Shown here piece after piece: positions 17,686 through 26,563 of a DNA stretch of 64,000 bases (within the stretch, counting starts at the first letter, position 1; every line of letters starts with the position of its first letter). The notes below the pieces were generated by a model, which was given only the letters and a program-made list of their open reading frames with translations, ran no database searches and was not told where the DNA came from. Both the position numbers and the translations under genes were made by a program. Source of the DNA: Paenibacillus doosanensis (lineage in GTDB: Bacteria > Bacillota > Bacilli > Paenibacillales > NBRC-103111); the NCBI RefSeq assembly GCF_025060755.1, contig NZ_JANYUY010000039.1, positions 1 through 64,000 on the forward strand, written 5' to 3'.

Positions 17686-17714
17686 TACGTAGGATACGGA
17701 AAATAATTGGTCAA
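17686..17714 (-). promoter_or_regulatory. Probable deoD-nupC promoter
   Basis: Minus strand TTGACC (17709-17714), 17 bp spacer, TACGTA (17686-17691), just after the regulator gene's stop. An inverted repeat GACCAA / TTGGTC (arms about 17674 and 17707) spans the core promoter and could be an operator. Confidence 0.45.
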
Positions 17715-17715
17715 A

Positions 17716-19154
17716 TTATAAGAGCAATTCTTGACGAATATTGTCTAAGTCCCGTTTAGATGGGATTGTAGAGATAATAACAACAGGCACTGTCTTTAAT
17801 GCAACCGGGATATTACTGATAACAAGATCAATATGATGCTGCTGCATCATTTCGTCGGTTAACCCTTTCATTATGGAAGTATTAATGATCAACTGATCCC
17901 CAATTTCCTTCTTTATCAAATCCGCTATGTAATGACGAATTGAAAATTCTTCCCCGATCACTAAGAAGGCCCTCTTTCTTTTATAACGCAAGCCTGAGCG
18001 AACAATTAAGGTTAACTTGGTTAAATGAAAATCATTATACAAGATGGAAGGATACGCTTTATTCCACGTTTGCATGCAGGTTTGCAATTCTTGATAAATC
18101 TGCTGGCACTCTTCTTGAACATATGTAGTTAAATTACTTTTTGAAATCATCATCCATTCAGGAATGGCATTATCGATTAATAGCTTGTCAAAGAATTCGT
18201 ATATCTCCAATATAAATCGTTCTTCCTTATCCAAGTTGGGGTATACCTTTGCCAATAGCGTTAGAAGCAGATTACCCATTTGATATTCTTCTTTCTCTTT
18301 GTATAATTCTATTTCTTTCATCGGCGTTATTTCTGATCCTTCATAATAATGATATTGGCTGAGACTAGCCAGTGATTGCATAAAAAATATTTCGCTTTTG
18401 GGAAATTCAATGGAGAATTTTTCTTCAAGACTCTTCGCAAAGGTTTTTACTGGTAAATAAAAAAAAAAACCTTTCCCCAAGGGTAACTATGTTCGTCGAT
18501 TTTTACACATTTTCCTCTCGTCACTCTTTCTACAACAATGGCCAACAAAAAGGCTAATCTCCTTTTGGAATTGATAAAATAAACAATGTTTTTCTGTTTC
18601 TCCGTATTTGTGATTAGCTCATTGATGTAAGCAAAATCGACATTCTCAAAGGGCCATCCTGTGAACTCATACGCATCACAATATAACTTCCAGTAAAAAT
18701 ATCGAATATTCAACTCATTCCCTTTGATCATAGGTGTAGAATAAGTAATGCGTAACTTATACGCTTTCAGATCATGATTATTTAAGTGCACGATCAGTTT
18801 CTTCAAAGACGAGGTACTCATAAACATAGCCCCGGCAAGCTCCTCCACGGACAGTGGACCCACATTCATGAACAACACACTCATCAGCCTATAAAAGGTG
18901 GTTTGTCTGAACATGGAAGAAATCGCTTCGCTAATCGTCTTACTTTTCCCATCACGTCGAAGAAATATTCCCTTTCCTCTAGAAACTTCAATGGTCATAC
19001 TAGGTGGTAATTGCTTGCTGATTTCCTCAACCATCTTACGTATTGTTTTATCTGAAATACCAAAACTTTTTTCAACTTCGGCTAAGGTAAACCATCTTTG
19101 TTCCGTATCAAGCAGCGTCAATAGTTGGCTAGCTAATTTAAATCCCTTATCCAT
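17716..19154 (-). pseudogene. Mga/PRD-type transcriptional regulator, split by a frameshift in a T10 run
   Basis: Two overlapping frames encode one protein. From ATG 19154 the first gives about 235 residues: an N-terminal HTH_Mga/HTH_11-like domain (FTLAEVEKSFGISDKTIRKMVEEI, about 22-45), a second Mga HTH region (LSVEELAGAMFMSTSSLKKLI), then the start of the regulatory domain, ending at SYPWGKVFFFIYQ. The second frame (17716 to about 18480) continues with FFFYLPVKTFAKSLEEKF and the rest of the PRD/EIIB-like tail. Both read across a run of ten T residues on the coding strand (18459-18468 region), and nine would restore one frame of about 480 residues. Whether this is inactivation, slippage or a sequencing error is open. 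It lies directly upstream of deoD-nupC and probably regulated it. Confidence 0.7.
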
Positions 19155-19491
19155 ATTCCCACCCCATTTTAATTCAATTTGAATGTTTATAGTATCAGCA
19201 AGAACGATTCCTTTTACCCCTTTCGACGTTCTTTCTTTTACGATGATTCGAACAAGCCTCGAACGAAAAGTCGATTCCCCCAGAAGGAGGAATCGACGAT
19301 ATCGCGGACAAGCCATGAACGATAACAGCTGAGCCAAGCTCGTCGCCTATAAATTTCGAACGAAGCATCAGATGTTCTTCTTGACCGATTCTCCATTAAC
19401 CACAAACATCATTCATTAAGCTCACTTATTATTTCAACATAAGCTAAACGCAATGTATAGCTAAAAATCATTATTGTTGAACTATCCTCCT
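19155..19491. other. Intergenic region upstream of the Mga-type regulator
   Basis: No gene seen. A hairpin GTCGATTCC...GGAATCGAC lies near 19270-19298, with no T-tract on either side. Confidence 0.4.
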
Positions 19492-19534
19492 ATTAGCTTA
19501 ATAAAATGAACAAGTCCCATTTCACATCATAGCC
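19492..19534. repeat. Short diverged repeat, copy 2
   Basis: ATTAGCTTAATAAAATGAA followed by CCATTTCACATCATAGCC matches 12325-12369 with several substitutions. Confidence 0.35.
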
Positions 19535-19585
19535 CCTTCCCCGATATTCTTCTGGTGCGTTAGAAAGGCCATCCTTTACTGCCCG

Positions 19586-19990
19586 TCAATGTCTACCTCT
19601 AAACCGTTTAATAGCATCCTCGGTCACCGGCTCGAAGAGGTTAAGAAGGTTGCCATCGGGATCGCGGAACAGCATAGAACGGTTTCCCCAAGGCATCATG
19701 GTCGGTGCCATTACCCAATTATCGATAAATGGCTTCAAGCGCACATATTCCGCTTCGACATCGTCGACCCGGAACTCAATAATGACAGTGTGATTATTGG
19801 CGCCCACTACGGAACCGGTACCGAATAGCTGCGTCGTCTGGGAGTGGCCGATGGCAAGGGTGCATGATGGTACAACGAGTTCGGCAAATACGGGTGCGGG
19901 TCGCTCCGCCGAAACCCCCATGACTTTCTCATAGAACTCAACAAGACGATCCACGTCGTCAGTAATGATGCGTACAGAAGCGAAATTCAC
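19586..19990 (-). CDS. VOC-family (glyoxalase/bleomycin-resistance fold) protein
   Basis: 134 residues in two beta-alpha-beta-beta-beta modules: VRIITDDVDRLVEFYEKVMG at the start, and IIEFRVDDVEAEYVRL with MLFRDPDGNLLNLFEP at the end. These positions carry the metal-ligand and substrate residues in the family. VOC proteins are isomerases, dioxygenases or binding proteins; no specific activity can be assigned. Monocistronic. Confidence 0.85.
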   Translation of the reverse strand: MNFASVRIITDDVDRLVEFYEKVMGVSAERPAPVFAELVVPSCTLAIGHSQTTQLFGTGSVVGANNHTVIIEFRVDDVEAEYVRLKPFIDNWVMAPTMMPWGNRSMLFRDPDGNLLNLFEPVTEDAIKRFRGRH

Positions 19991-20093
19991 AAGATATCAT
20001 CCTTCCTAATATAAGTTTGGCTGTGTTCTACAGCCGTTGTAAAACATACTTTTTACTTATCTATCCTATACGTTTACATGTTCAATTATAAAA

Positions 20094-20123
20094 AAACGCT
20101 ACTGACAACATTATGTCAGTAGC
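20094..20123 (-). terminator. Intrinsic terminator, orphaned
   Basis: GCTACTGACA (20098-20107) pairs perfectly with TGTCAGTAGC (20114-20123), and the minus strand continues into a T7 run. No intact minus-strand gene lies immediately upstream, because 20145-20628 contains only a remnant on the + strand. Confidence 0.75.
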
Positions 20124-20144
20124 ATTTTGGCATTTTGGGGGCTT

Positions 20145-20425
20145 CCGCTGGAAGATTTCCAAGGGAAGTGTTCCTGACGAATGAAAAGGGCTGTCCCTAT
20201 CGAACCATGTTTGACCGATCATTTGAGAAAGAGGGCATTGATGATATTACGTATTTGGAGTTTTAAAGCGCCGAAGCCATTAAACCATGTGGCAATTTCC
20301 CTGAAATAACAGCGGAGGCCGAAGTTGAACGGGGCGAACTTATTGCCCTTCCATGGCAAATTCCGGATTTGCACGTGTTTACACAGATGTTTGGCATAGA
20401 GACAAGTGGCTTTCACCAATCATAA
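20145..20425 (+). pseudogene. LysR-type regulator, C-terminal remnant with in-frame stop
   Basis: The translation VFLTNEKGCPYRTMFDRSFE, then GIDDITYLEF, a TAA stop, SAEAIKPCG and further in frame IALPWQIPDLHVFTQMF, matches the LysR substrate-binding domain (LLTE-GCSYR---FE, LEF-S-EAIK-CV). The internal stop and missing N-terminal half show it is decayed. Ends at TAA 20423-20425. Confidence 0.6.
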
Positions 20426-20628
20426 TATCCTTCATCATCGAAATCGCCATCTGAATTTACGAATACACTTTCATTTCTGTTCAGCTTAGCGATGCTCTAA
20501 AGCGAATTATCAGCGCGCCGCGGCGTTCTAATATTTCGCTTGTTATATAGAGTGAGCGCTAAAATTTTTGAGGTTGCTGCAGCACCAAGCCAACTCGGGC
20601 TCGCGAACGTTGCAGCCCGGTTATTGGA

Positions 20629-21612
20629 CTAACGTGTTTTTGTTAAAGCGTCAGCACTTCCCCTTAACCGCTCCTCCAAAATCAAGCGCAGCTCATCAGG
20701 AATCCGTTCAAACTCGACCCCTTTCCCCAAAAACAAAAGCCAATCCGCATAATACTCTAGCGCCTCAACATCGGTCACATTCAATTGAGCATTGAAAATC
20801 CCACTCGACTGGAACATTCCTGTAAAGGACAAAATAATCCCCGGCGGGTGCAATCGCTTAAAGCGCTGAATCCCAGTCGTATCAAGCTTTACAATCAGAT
20901 TGGACTCACGTGCGCCAAGCCGTTTTTTGCTTAATATCTCTTGCTCAGACCGCCTCATCTTCTGCTCAGAAAAGGCAGAATCCCGCAGCATCTCAACAGG
21001 CAAATAACGAAACTCATCGGTATCAAGATCATAAACCTCGACCAGCCAACGAGCGTTTGAGTTAAAAATATGAATCAAAAAAACGTCCATCAACTGCGGC
21101 CAGCCAGGACTCGGCTCATACGTCAAGCGCAAATGCTTATCCCGTGCGGCAAGCGAAATCAACTGGTTCAACTCCGCAGGCGCCGCATCATCGAGTTCCA
21201 AAAGATTCGGATTAGCAGGATTTGTATTTTCGAAAAGCAAGATATTATTCAGCTCGATCAGCTCGTCGTGCTGGGTTTGCGACGCGATGCCGATGAGTTT
21301 TTCAGTGATGGAGCGGCGATTTTGCAAATAAGGCAGCTGCGAATTTTTCGAGGCAATAAAGCTGATAAATATCGCTTTCAGCTCTTCTGGCGTGAAACGG
21401 ACGGCGGACAGATACTGATTTTGCAGGACATTGTAGCCGCCCCCGCGCCCAAGCTCGGTCGTCAGCGGAAAACCCATCGCCTGAATCTCGTTAATGTCGC
21501 GGATCGCCGTCGCGCGGGAAATCTTGAACTCCCGCTGAATCTCTGCAATCGTAAAATGCGCGCGGTTATTGATGAAGCGCATGATCAGGTTCACTCGTTC
21601 TGTCTTTTTCAT
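20629..21612 (-). CDS. YafY-like transcriptional regulator (HTH_11 + WYL domain)
   Basis: 327 residues. The N-terminal winged helix (FTIAEIQREFKISRATAIRDINEIQAM, about 20-47) with RGGGYNV wing (about 55-61) is followed by a WYL domain (about 150-240: LRLTYEPS, ARWLVEVYDLDTDEFRYLPVEML) and a WCX C-terminal domain. WYL regulators sense ligands or single-stranded nucleic acid and act as repressors or activators. It is divergent from two GyrI-like genes over a 150-bp spacer with an inverted repeat, so these are the likely targets together with itself. Confidence 0.9.
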   Translation of the reverse strand: MKKTERVNLIMRFINNRAHFTIAEIQREFKISRATAIRDINEIQAMGFPLTTELGRGGGYNVLQNQYLSAVRFTPEELKAIFISFIASKNSQLPYLQNRRSITEKLIGIASQTQHDELIELNNILLFENTNPANPNLLELDDAAPAELNQLISLAARDKHLRLTYEPSPGWPQLMDVFLIHIFNSNARWLVEVYDLDTDEFRYLPVEMLRDSAFSEQKMRRSEQEILSKKRLGARESNLIVKLDTTGIQRFKRLHPPGIILSFTGMFQSSGIFNAQLNVTDVEALEYYADWLLFLGKGVEFERIPDELRLILEERLRGSADALTKTR

Positions 21613-21691
21613 GATTATATTGTATCAGAAATGTAGCACCAGTACCGAGTTTGATTCTGTTTCTGCAATACTTTTTCATATTCGATAAAAG

Positions 21692-21708
21692 GTATCGCTT
21701 TTTGATAC
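21692..21708. promoter_or_regulatory. Candidate operator between the WYL regulator and GyrI-like genes
   Basis: GTATC (21692-21696) and GATAC (21704-21708) form an inverted repeat with a 7-bp spacer. Further GTATC/TGTATC half-sites lie at about 21721 and 21615. Placed midway between divergent genes. Function is inferred. Confidence 0.4.
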
Positions 21709-21762
21709 ATTTAGAGAATAGTATCAATCTTGTAAAAACAAATCCGCTAAGGAGAGATGAAG

Positions 21763-22242
21763 ATGTCTAACTACTCCATCCAAACCATTTCAGAAAACTA
21801 CAAAATGACTGCTTTCGGTGTTATACTTGAAGACTACAACGACTGGGCGGGCAATGCAGCAAAAACTGCAGCGAAAAAAGCCGAAATCACCGAAAACGGC
21901 AAGCTTGCCGAACTTCTTGCGCTCGCTGACGGGCAAGAATATCAAATCAACTACGTCATCGACGGCAAGGCTTGGCGCGGCTTCGGCGTGATGGGTGCAT
22001 ACGACGTGGAAGGCTCGATCGTCCTCGATTTCCTCGCCGGAGACTACCTCGTGGTGGCTAGCACAAGCGCTGACAAAAACCGCCTTGCCGACGAAATAAC
22101 GGGCAAGGTTTTCGGTGGCCTGCTGCAAGAAATCACAGACTACAAATACGTTGGGCCTGGCAACTCAACATTCGTCAAAGCTGCTGAAGACGGTGCATTC
22201 TACGGCGAAATGTGGCTTCGTGCAAAAAAAGTTTCAGGCTAA
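21763..22242 (+). CDS. GyrI-like (effector-binding fold) protein, first of a tandem pair
   Basis: 159 residues from ATG 21763; AAGGAG (21749-21754) is 8 nt away, whereas the in-frame ATG 21757 is too close. The sequence has the GyrI/AraC-effector-binding layout: YKMTAFGVIL at the first strand, a helix with AAKKAEITENGKLAELL, INYVIDGKAWRGFGV, VLDFLAGDYLVVAST, EITDYKYVGPGNSTF and FYGEMWLRAKK at the end. Such domains bind small hydrophobic or cationic ligands. It is paralogous to the next gene (22 bp apart), so both are in one operon controlled by the WYL regulator. Confidence 0.8.
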   Translation: MSNYSIQTISENYKMTAFGVILEDYNDWAGNAAKTAAKKAEITENGKLAELLALADGQEYQINYVIDGKAWRGFGVMGAYDVEGSIVLDFLAGDYLVVASTSADKNRLADEITGKVFGGLLQEITDYKYVGPGNSTFVKAAEDGAFYGEMWLRAKKVSG

Positions 22243-22263
22243 TCTAGTCAAAGGAGCACTCCC

Positions 22264-22740
22264 ATGGCAAATTACACCGTTGAACATAAGAAATCATTCA
22301 CATTGACCGCTTATGGCTTTTCAATTCAATCCAATTTCCAGGATATGCCAGCTTTGCAAAAGGAAAAAGCAGAGTTTTGGGGAGGGCTCAAGGCTGACGG
22401 GCGTTTTAATAAGCTCAAAGCGGCCGCAAAAGATGATCGCGAATGGTCCGTCAACGAGGTTTATCAAGGCAGACCGTGGAATTATTTCGCGGTAGAGGCT
22501 AGTAAAACGGTGGCTGACGCAACACGAATCATCGAGTTTCCAGAGAGCGAGTACATCGTGCTCGCAGGAACCGGCGACAAGGAAACTTTGTTTGATCAGT
22601 TGACTTATCGTGCTTTTGGCGAAGTCTTGTCACAAATCACTGACTATGCTTACATCGGCGGTCCCAATGCGACTTATCGCAAAGAAAACGGTAACGGCAC
22701 TTTCTACGGCGAATTTTGGGTTCCTGTGGTTAAAAAATAG
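22264..22740 (+). CDS. GyrI-like (effector-binding fold) protein, second of a tandem pair
   Basis: 158 residues behind AAAGGAG. It shares the architecture of the preceding protein: FTLTAYGFSI, YQGRPWNYFAV, IEFPESEYIVLAG, LSQITDYAYIGGPNATYR and FYGEFWVPV, about a third identical by eye. Encoded in the same operon and followed by a terminator. Likely a ligand-binding partner or a diverged duplicate; ligand unknown. Confidence 0.8.
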   Translation: MANYTVEHKKSFTLTAYGFSIQSNFQDMPALQKEKAEFWGGLKADGRFNKLKAAAKDDREWSVNEVYQGRPWNYFAVEASKTVADATRIIEFPESEYIVLAGTGDKETLFDQLTYRAFGEVLSQITDYAYIGGPNATYRKENGNGTFYGEFWVPVVKK

Positions 22741-22804
22741 CGGGATGTCAAAAACCTGACTATCAACAACATATTTCTCCAAAGATAACTCTTAGCAAGC
22801 CAAG

Positions 22805-22837
22805 AGGACTGCCCATGAAGGAGCAGTCCTTTCTTTT
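22805..22837 (+). terminator. Terminator of the GyrI-like operon
   Basis: AGGACTGC (22805-22812) pairs with GCAGTCCT (22823-22830), followed by TTCTTTT. Confidence 0.8.
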
Positions 22838-22891
22838 ATCTTGCTATCGTTTTCCAATCTAACTTCCGACGCCGGATGATTCCCATCCATT

Positions 22892-23560
22892 CTACTGAAG
22901 CTTAACCGCCAGCCCCTCTGTCAAAACACTAAGTCCGAACTCGAACTCCTTCGCCCAATCGGAATTCGTCGTGTACGAAGCCAGACGGATTACAGTAGGG
23001 AACTCCTCTGACGGCAATTGACTATAATATTGGTTATAGCGTTCGCTTAGCTCCGCATTCGAGATGGCACCCTGATCGGCATTTAACCGCAGCCTTACCT
23101 CTTCTCCTACAAATCCGAGCACGTAATTTTTCAAGATTGAAGCTACCCATGGCACCTGCTGATCCGGGAAACCGACAGATGACAATAGGGCGTATAGCCT
23201 CTCTACCTGCTTAAGACGATCATAACCCGAGGCTATACTAGAATTGAAAAGATCCACCGTATCCCGGTGCGAGAGAAGGACCTTACGGAAAGACTCACCC
23301 CAGAGCCCAAGCTGCTCCCTCCAAGAAAGAGACGAATCCGGCCACTCCATGGAACTGCTTATTCGATCGGCCAGCAGTCCCATCAGTTCGTCCTTGTCTT
23401 GGATATGATAATAAAGTGACGCGGTTTTCACCTGTAACTTGTTCGCGATTTTGTTCATGCTTAACTCCTTGAGACCGATCTCATCCAGCAATTGCAACGC
23501 GGTCTGAATAATCCTTGTCTGGTCCAGCGGAGTATTGGTTGTACGAGTTTTCCTAGCCAA
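22892..23560 (-). CDS. TetR-family transcriptional regulator
   Basis: 222 residues from TTG 23560 (reads MARKTRTTN), preceded by AAAGGGTGAG; the frame is open further upstream but into the promoter palindrome. N-terminal TetR HTH: IIQTALQLLDEIGLKELSMNKIANKLQVKTASLYYHIQDKDEL by position about 17-60, with the diagnostic ASLYYH recognition-helix end. The C-terminal half resembles TetR_C of the tetracycline type (RVLLSHRDTVDLF-like, VLGFVGEE). It is divergent from a VOC gene across a 40-bp perfect palindrome, so it probably represses both. Confidence 0.88.
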   Translation of the reverse strand: MARKTRTTNTPLDQTRIIQTALQLLDEIGLKELSMNKIANKLQVKTASLYYHIQDKDELMGLLADRISSSMEWPDSSLSWREQLGLWGESFRKVLLSHRDTVDLFNSSIASGYDRLKQVERLYALLSSVGFPDQQVPWVASILKNYVLGFVGEEVRLRLNADQGAISNAELSERYNQYYSQLPSEEFPTVIRLASYTTNSDWAKEFEFGLSVLTEGLAVKLQ

Positions 23561-23583
23561 CGGACTCACCCTTTCACTTGACA

Positions 23584-23640
23584 AGTATAGCATAGAAGTA
23601 TATTCTAATACCATTAGATTAATCTAATGGTATTAGAATA
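23584..23640. promoter_or_regulatory. Divergent promoter with a 40-bp perfect palindrome
   Basis: Bases 23601-23640 read identically on both strands (TATTCTAATACCATTAGATT and its complement). TATACT on the minus strand (23584-23589) is a likely -10 for the TetR gene, and the right arm ends 2 bp before the VOC ribosome site. It is the probable operator for the TetR protein, long enough for two dimers. Confidence 0.75.
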
Positions 23641-23659
23641 ACGGAGGGGTAATAAAAGA

Positions 23660-24031
23660 ATGAAGCTAAACCACCTAAACTTGTGCGTAAACAGTGTGTC
23701 GGAGGCAGTTACCTTTTTCGCTGATATATTCGGTTTTGAGCTTGCGGATCGGAAAGGTGACGCGATTGCAGTTATGAAGGATAAAGCGGGGTTTACGCTC
23801 GTCTTAAGCCAGTTGGCGGCCTTAGGAGGCGAGAACCCGACTTATCCCGAAGGGTTTCATGTCGGATTCTACGTGGATACGAGGGAAGATGTGGATCATT
23901 TTTTTCTTAAGCTTATGTCTGCAGGGCTTGCTAGCAAGGAAAGTAGTCCGAAGTCGATGCGCGGAGGTTACACGCTCTACTTCAAGGCGCTTGACGGCAT
24001 TCTGTTCGAGGTTACCTCGTTCGCCGTCTAA
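23660..24031 (+). CDS. VOC-family protein under the adjacent TetR regulator
   Basis: 123 residues behind GGAGGGG. Starts MKLNHLNLCVNSVSEAVTFF, with the first VOC module's FADIFGFEL, then VGFYVDTREDVDHFFLKL, and LYFKALDGILFEVTSF at the last strand where the metal-binding Glu lies. In similar TetR-VOC pairs the enzyme detoxifies or isomerises a small electrophile or antibiotic, but no resistance function can be assigned here. Confidence 0.85.
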   Translation: MKLNHLNLCVNSVSEAVTFFADIFGFELADRKGDAIAVMKDKAGFTLVLSQLAALGGENPTYPEGFHVGFYVDTREDVDHFFLKLMSAGLASKESSPKSMRGGYTLYFKALDGILFEVTSFAV

Positions 24032-24131
24032 GCACTTTTAACGAATTCGGACTTTATCAAAGTTATTACTTTCCTTTATATCACACGCGCGCCAATATTC
24101 CCTGCCATACCAACAACCCAATTTTTCTCCG

Positions 24132-24611
24132 TCATTTATGATACGGTTCCCCCCGCATAATCTTAAACGCGCGGTACACCTGCTCCACCAGCACCAGCCG
24201 CATAAGCTGATGCGGCAGAGTCATGCGCCCGAACGACAGCTTCAGTTCGGCGCGCGCCAGCACCGCGGGGGCCAGCCCCAGCGAGCCCCCGATGACGAAG
24301 GCCACGTGGCTGCGCCCGTACGTGGCCAGGCCCTCCACATGCCGCGCGAGCTCCTCGCTCGAGAGCGGCTTGCCGTCGATAGCGAGCGCCACGACGTAGG
24401 CGTCGCTCTTGATCTGCGCGAGGATGCGTTCACCCTCGCGCTGGCGCACGAGCGCCTCCTCCGCGGCGCTCATCGTCTCCGGTGCCCGCTCGTCGGGCAC
24501 CTCGCTGATCTGCACCTTGGCGTACGGGCCAAGGCGCTTGACGTACTCGGCGATGCCCTGCACGAGGTAAGATTCCTTCAGCTTGCCTACGGCAACAATC
24601 TGGATTTGCAT
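24132..24611 (-). CDS. rlmH: 23S rRNA (pseudouridine1915-N3) methyltransferase RlmH
   Basis: 159 residues from ATG 24611 ([13 protein letters not shown]), with AAAGGATG upstream; a longer frame to 24671 lacks homology. SPOUT-class enzyme: the C-terminal trefoil-knot motifs [10 protein letters not shown] (about 105-114, SAM binding) and [35 protein letters not shown] by position 125-159 are fully conserved. It methylates Psi1915 in helix 69 of the large ribosomal subunit. It follows htrA and the CxxH/CxxC gene, as in other Bacillales near the wal cluster. Confidence 0.96.
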   Translation of the reverse strand: MQIQIVAVGKLKESYLVQGIAEYVKRLGPYAKVQISEVPDERAPETMSAAEEALVRQREGERILAQIKSDAYVVALAIDGKPLSSEELARHVEGLATYGRSHVAFVIGGSLGLAPAVLARAELKLSFGRMTLPHQLMRLVLVEQVYRAFKIMRGEPYHK

Positions 24612-24700
24612 AATGCAACAACATCCTTTCATCCTGCTTTTTTCTTTTGCTTTTTCTTCATGCAGCCGCACAGCCGCAGCCTACCTGCGTTTCCCCCATA

Positions 24701-24745
24701 AAAAAAGAAGGCCCTCGTCCCAACGCGGGCACGAGCGGCCTTCTT
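24701..24745 (-). terminator. Terminator between the CxxH/CxxC gene and rlmH
   Basis: GAAGGCC-CTCGT pairs with ACGAG-CGGCCTTC around a GC-rich loop. A T7 run follows on the minus strand. Confidence 0.85.
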
Positions 24746-24758
24746 CCTTCGCTTCCGG

Positions 24759-24926
24759 CTATACGACCAGGAATCTCGCCCGTTCCATACAGCGCTCGCA
24801 ATGAGCCGGCGGCTCCCATGCCGGGAAGCTGGTTTTCTCTAAATCGACAATATCCGGCGCATCCTCGTATTCGTCGACGAATTGATCGATCGCCAGTTCC
24901 AGATGTTCTTTGCAGACTACATACAT
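24759..24926 (-). CDS. CxxH/CxxC small protein
   Basis: 55 residues, from ATG 24926 to TAG 24759-24761. It reads MYVVCKEHLELAIDQF and ends HCERCMERARFLVV, giving the CxxH (residues 5-8) and CxxC (43-46) pairs that define this small conserved Firmicutes family, likely a metal site. No function is known. Sits between htrA and a terminator. Confidence 0.85.
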   Translation of the reverse strand: MYVVCKEHLELAIDQFVDEYEDAPDIVDLEKTSFPAWEPPAHCERCMERARFLVV

Positions 24927-24962
24927 AATGAGACCCCGCTTTTTTCTATTTGCTCTCGCATA

Positions 24963-26182
24963 TTACCGGTCGGGTACCTCTCCCATCGTCAGGGCGACGG
25001 TCGCTTTCTTGCCGCCGCGGTAATAGGTGACGTTGATTTTATCTCCGACCTTCTTTTGACTATAAATATATTTGCGCAGCTCCAAGGTGCTGTCGACCGG
25101 CTTGCCGTCGAGCTCGACGATGACGTCGTTCGTTTTGAGACCGGCGTCTTTGGACGGCCCTGTCGCGTCTATAACAATAATACCAGTCTTTACACCCGCA
25201 GGCAGCTTTAATACTTCCGTTCCTTTAAAAGATTGCAAATTTTGCGTCACCACGCCCATATAAGGGCGCTTGATCTTATGATCCTTGATCAGCGCTTCGA
25301 TGACGGCTTGGCCGAGTTGATCGGAATGGCGAAGCCGAGCCCTTCGACGCCCATATCGGCGACCTTCAGCGTATTGATGCCGACCACCTTGCCGTCGAGG
25401 CTGACGAGGGCGCCTCCGCTGTTGCCCTGGTTAATCGCCGCATCGGTCTGGATGACGTCCATTTCCCAGTCATAGTCGCCCTGCTGGCTTAAGGAGACCG
25501 GAATCGTCCGCTTCGGCCAGCTAATAATGCCCTTCGTAATCGTCGGGGCGAAGCCGAGTCCGAGCGGATTGCCTACCGCGATGGCCGCCTCCCCAGGCTT
25601 CAATGCGTCCGAATCGCCGAACTCGGCGATCTGCTTGATCCCGCTCCCGTCGATCTCCAGCACCGCCAGATCGGTCATCTGATCGCGGCCGATCAGCTCC
25701 GCCTTTTTGTGCTCTCCGGTCGCCGTGACGACCTCCAGCTGGCTGAAGCCCTCCACCACATGGTTGTTCGTGACGATGCGGATCGCACTTCCCGATTTCT
25801 GGAACATAATGCCGGAGCCGAGACCTACCGCCCCGCGGACCGCCTCCTTATCGCTGTCCTTGTTGGAGGCGATGATGCTGATAACGGTCGGCCCTACCTT
25901 CTCCGCAGCGTAGACGGCCGAATCTCCGGCCAGCCCTTGCGCGTCAACGGCTCCTCCCGCTGCCGCAGCAGCCGCCGTTAGCGAAGCCGGCTGTGCTGAG
26001 TGATGTCCCCAACCGCCGAACAGCAGCACGAGTACGAGCATCGCGGCGGCTCCGCCTGCGGCGGGCAGCACCCAAGGAGCGAGCTTCATCCCCTTCATCC
26101 GCCGTCCAGCCGCTCCCCGGGCAGACCAGCCTTCCCAACGGGACACCTTCGTGGAATAAAAATCATCGTCGAACAGACTCAT
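24963..26182 (-). pseudogene. htrA: HtrA-type membrane serine protease with a frameshift before the PDZ domain
   Basis: From ATG 26182 (MSLFDDDFY), a cytosolic head, a transmembrane helix (WVLPAAGGAAAMLVLVLLF, about 37-55) and a trypsin-like domain with His (NNHVV, about 143), Asp (DLAVLEID) and Ser (GNSGGAL, about 255). After GFAIPINSA (about 25315) the frame shifts by one base: QAVIEALIKDHKIKRPYMGV and the PDZ domain continue in another frame to 24963. Restoring one base gives a normal HtrA of about 405 residues. As written, the protease domain ends in KPSSKR and the PDZ domain is lost. The position next to walJ matches yycK/htrC of Bacillus. Confidence 0.85.
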
Positions 26183-26563
26183 CGCTCTCCCGCTCCCTTC
26201 TCTGCCAAGCAGAGTCCCCATTGAATTCTGGTCCCGTCGTCAAAGTAACACTTGAGATTCGCATCAGGCTAAACTAGCAATCTCCAAAACTTTTTTTAGA
26301 AACAGGAATGTTTTCCCGCTTGAAAGACTAGACTAAGAGTAGAACGAAAAGAAGATCAACCGGCTCCAGCGTCTTGGTTTCATTTGCGATCCGCCCTGAC
26401 ACACGGCTCCTCCGAACGAAGGAGCTTCGCTGCTGCACACGAACGTACAGCCCGCAGCAGGCAGGCTCAAACCAGTCGGCGGTATAGTATAGAAGAGCCC
26501 TTGTCTGATACAGACGGCCGGTCACAACCCATTCATTCTCATATGGAAAGGATGCTGCAATCT

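Noticed and set aside
19270-19298. Hairpin before the Mga-type regulator as a terminator or RNA
   Set aside because: No T-tract and no repeat elsewhere in the window.
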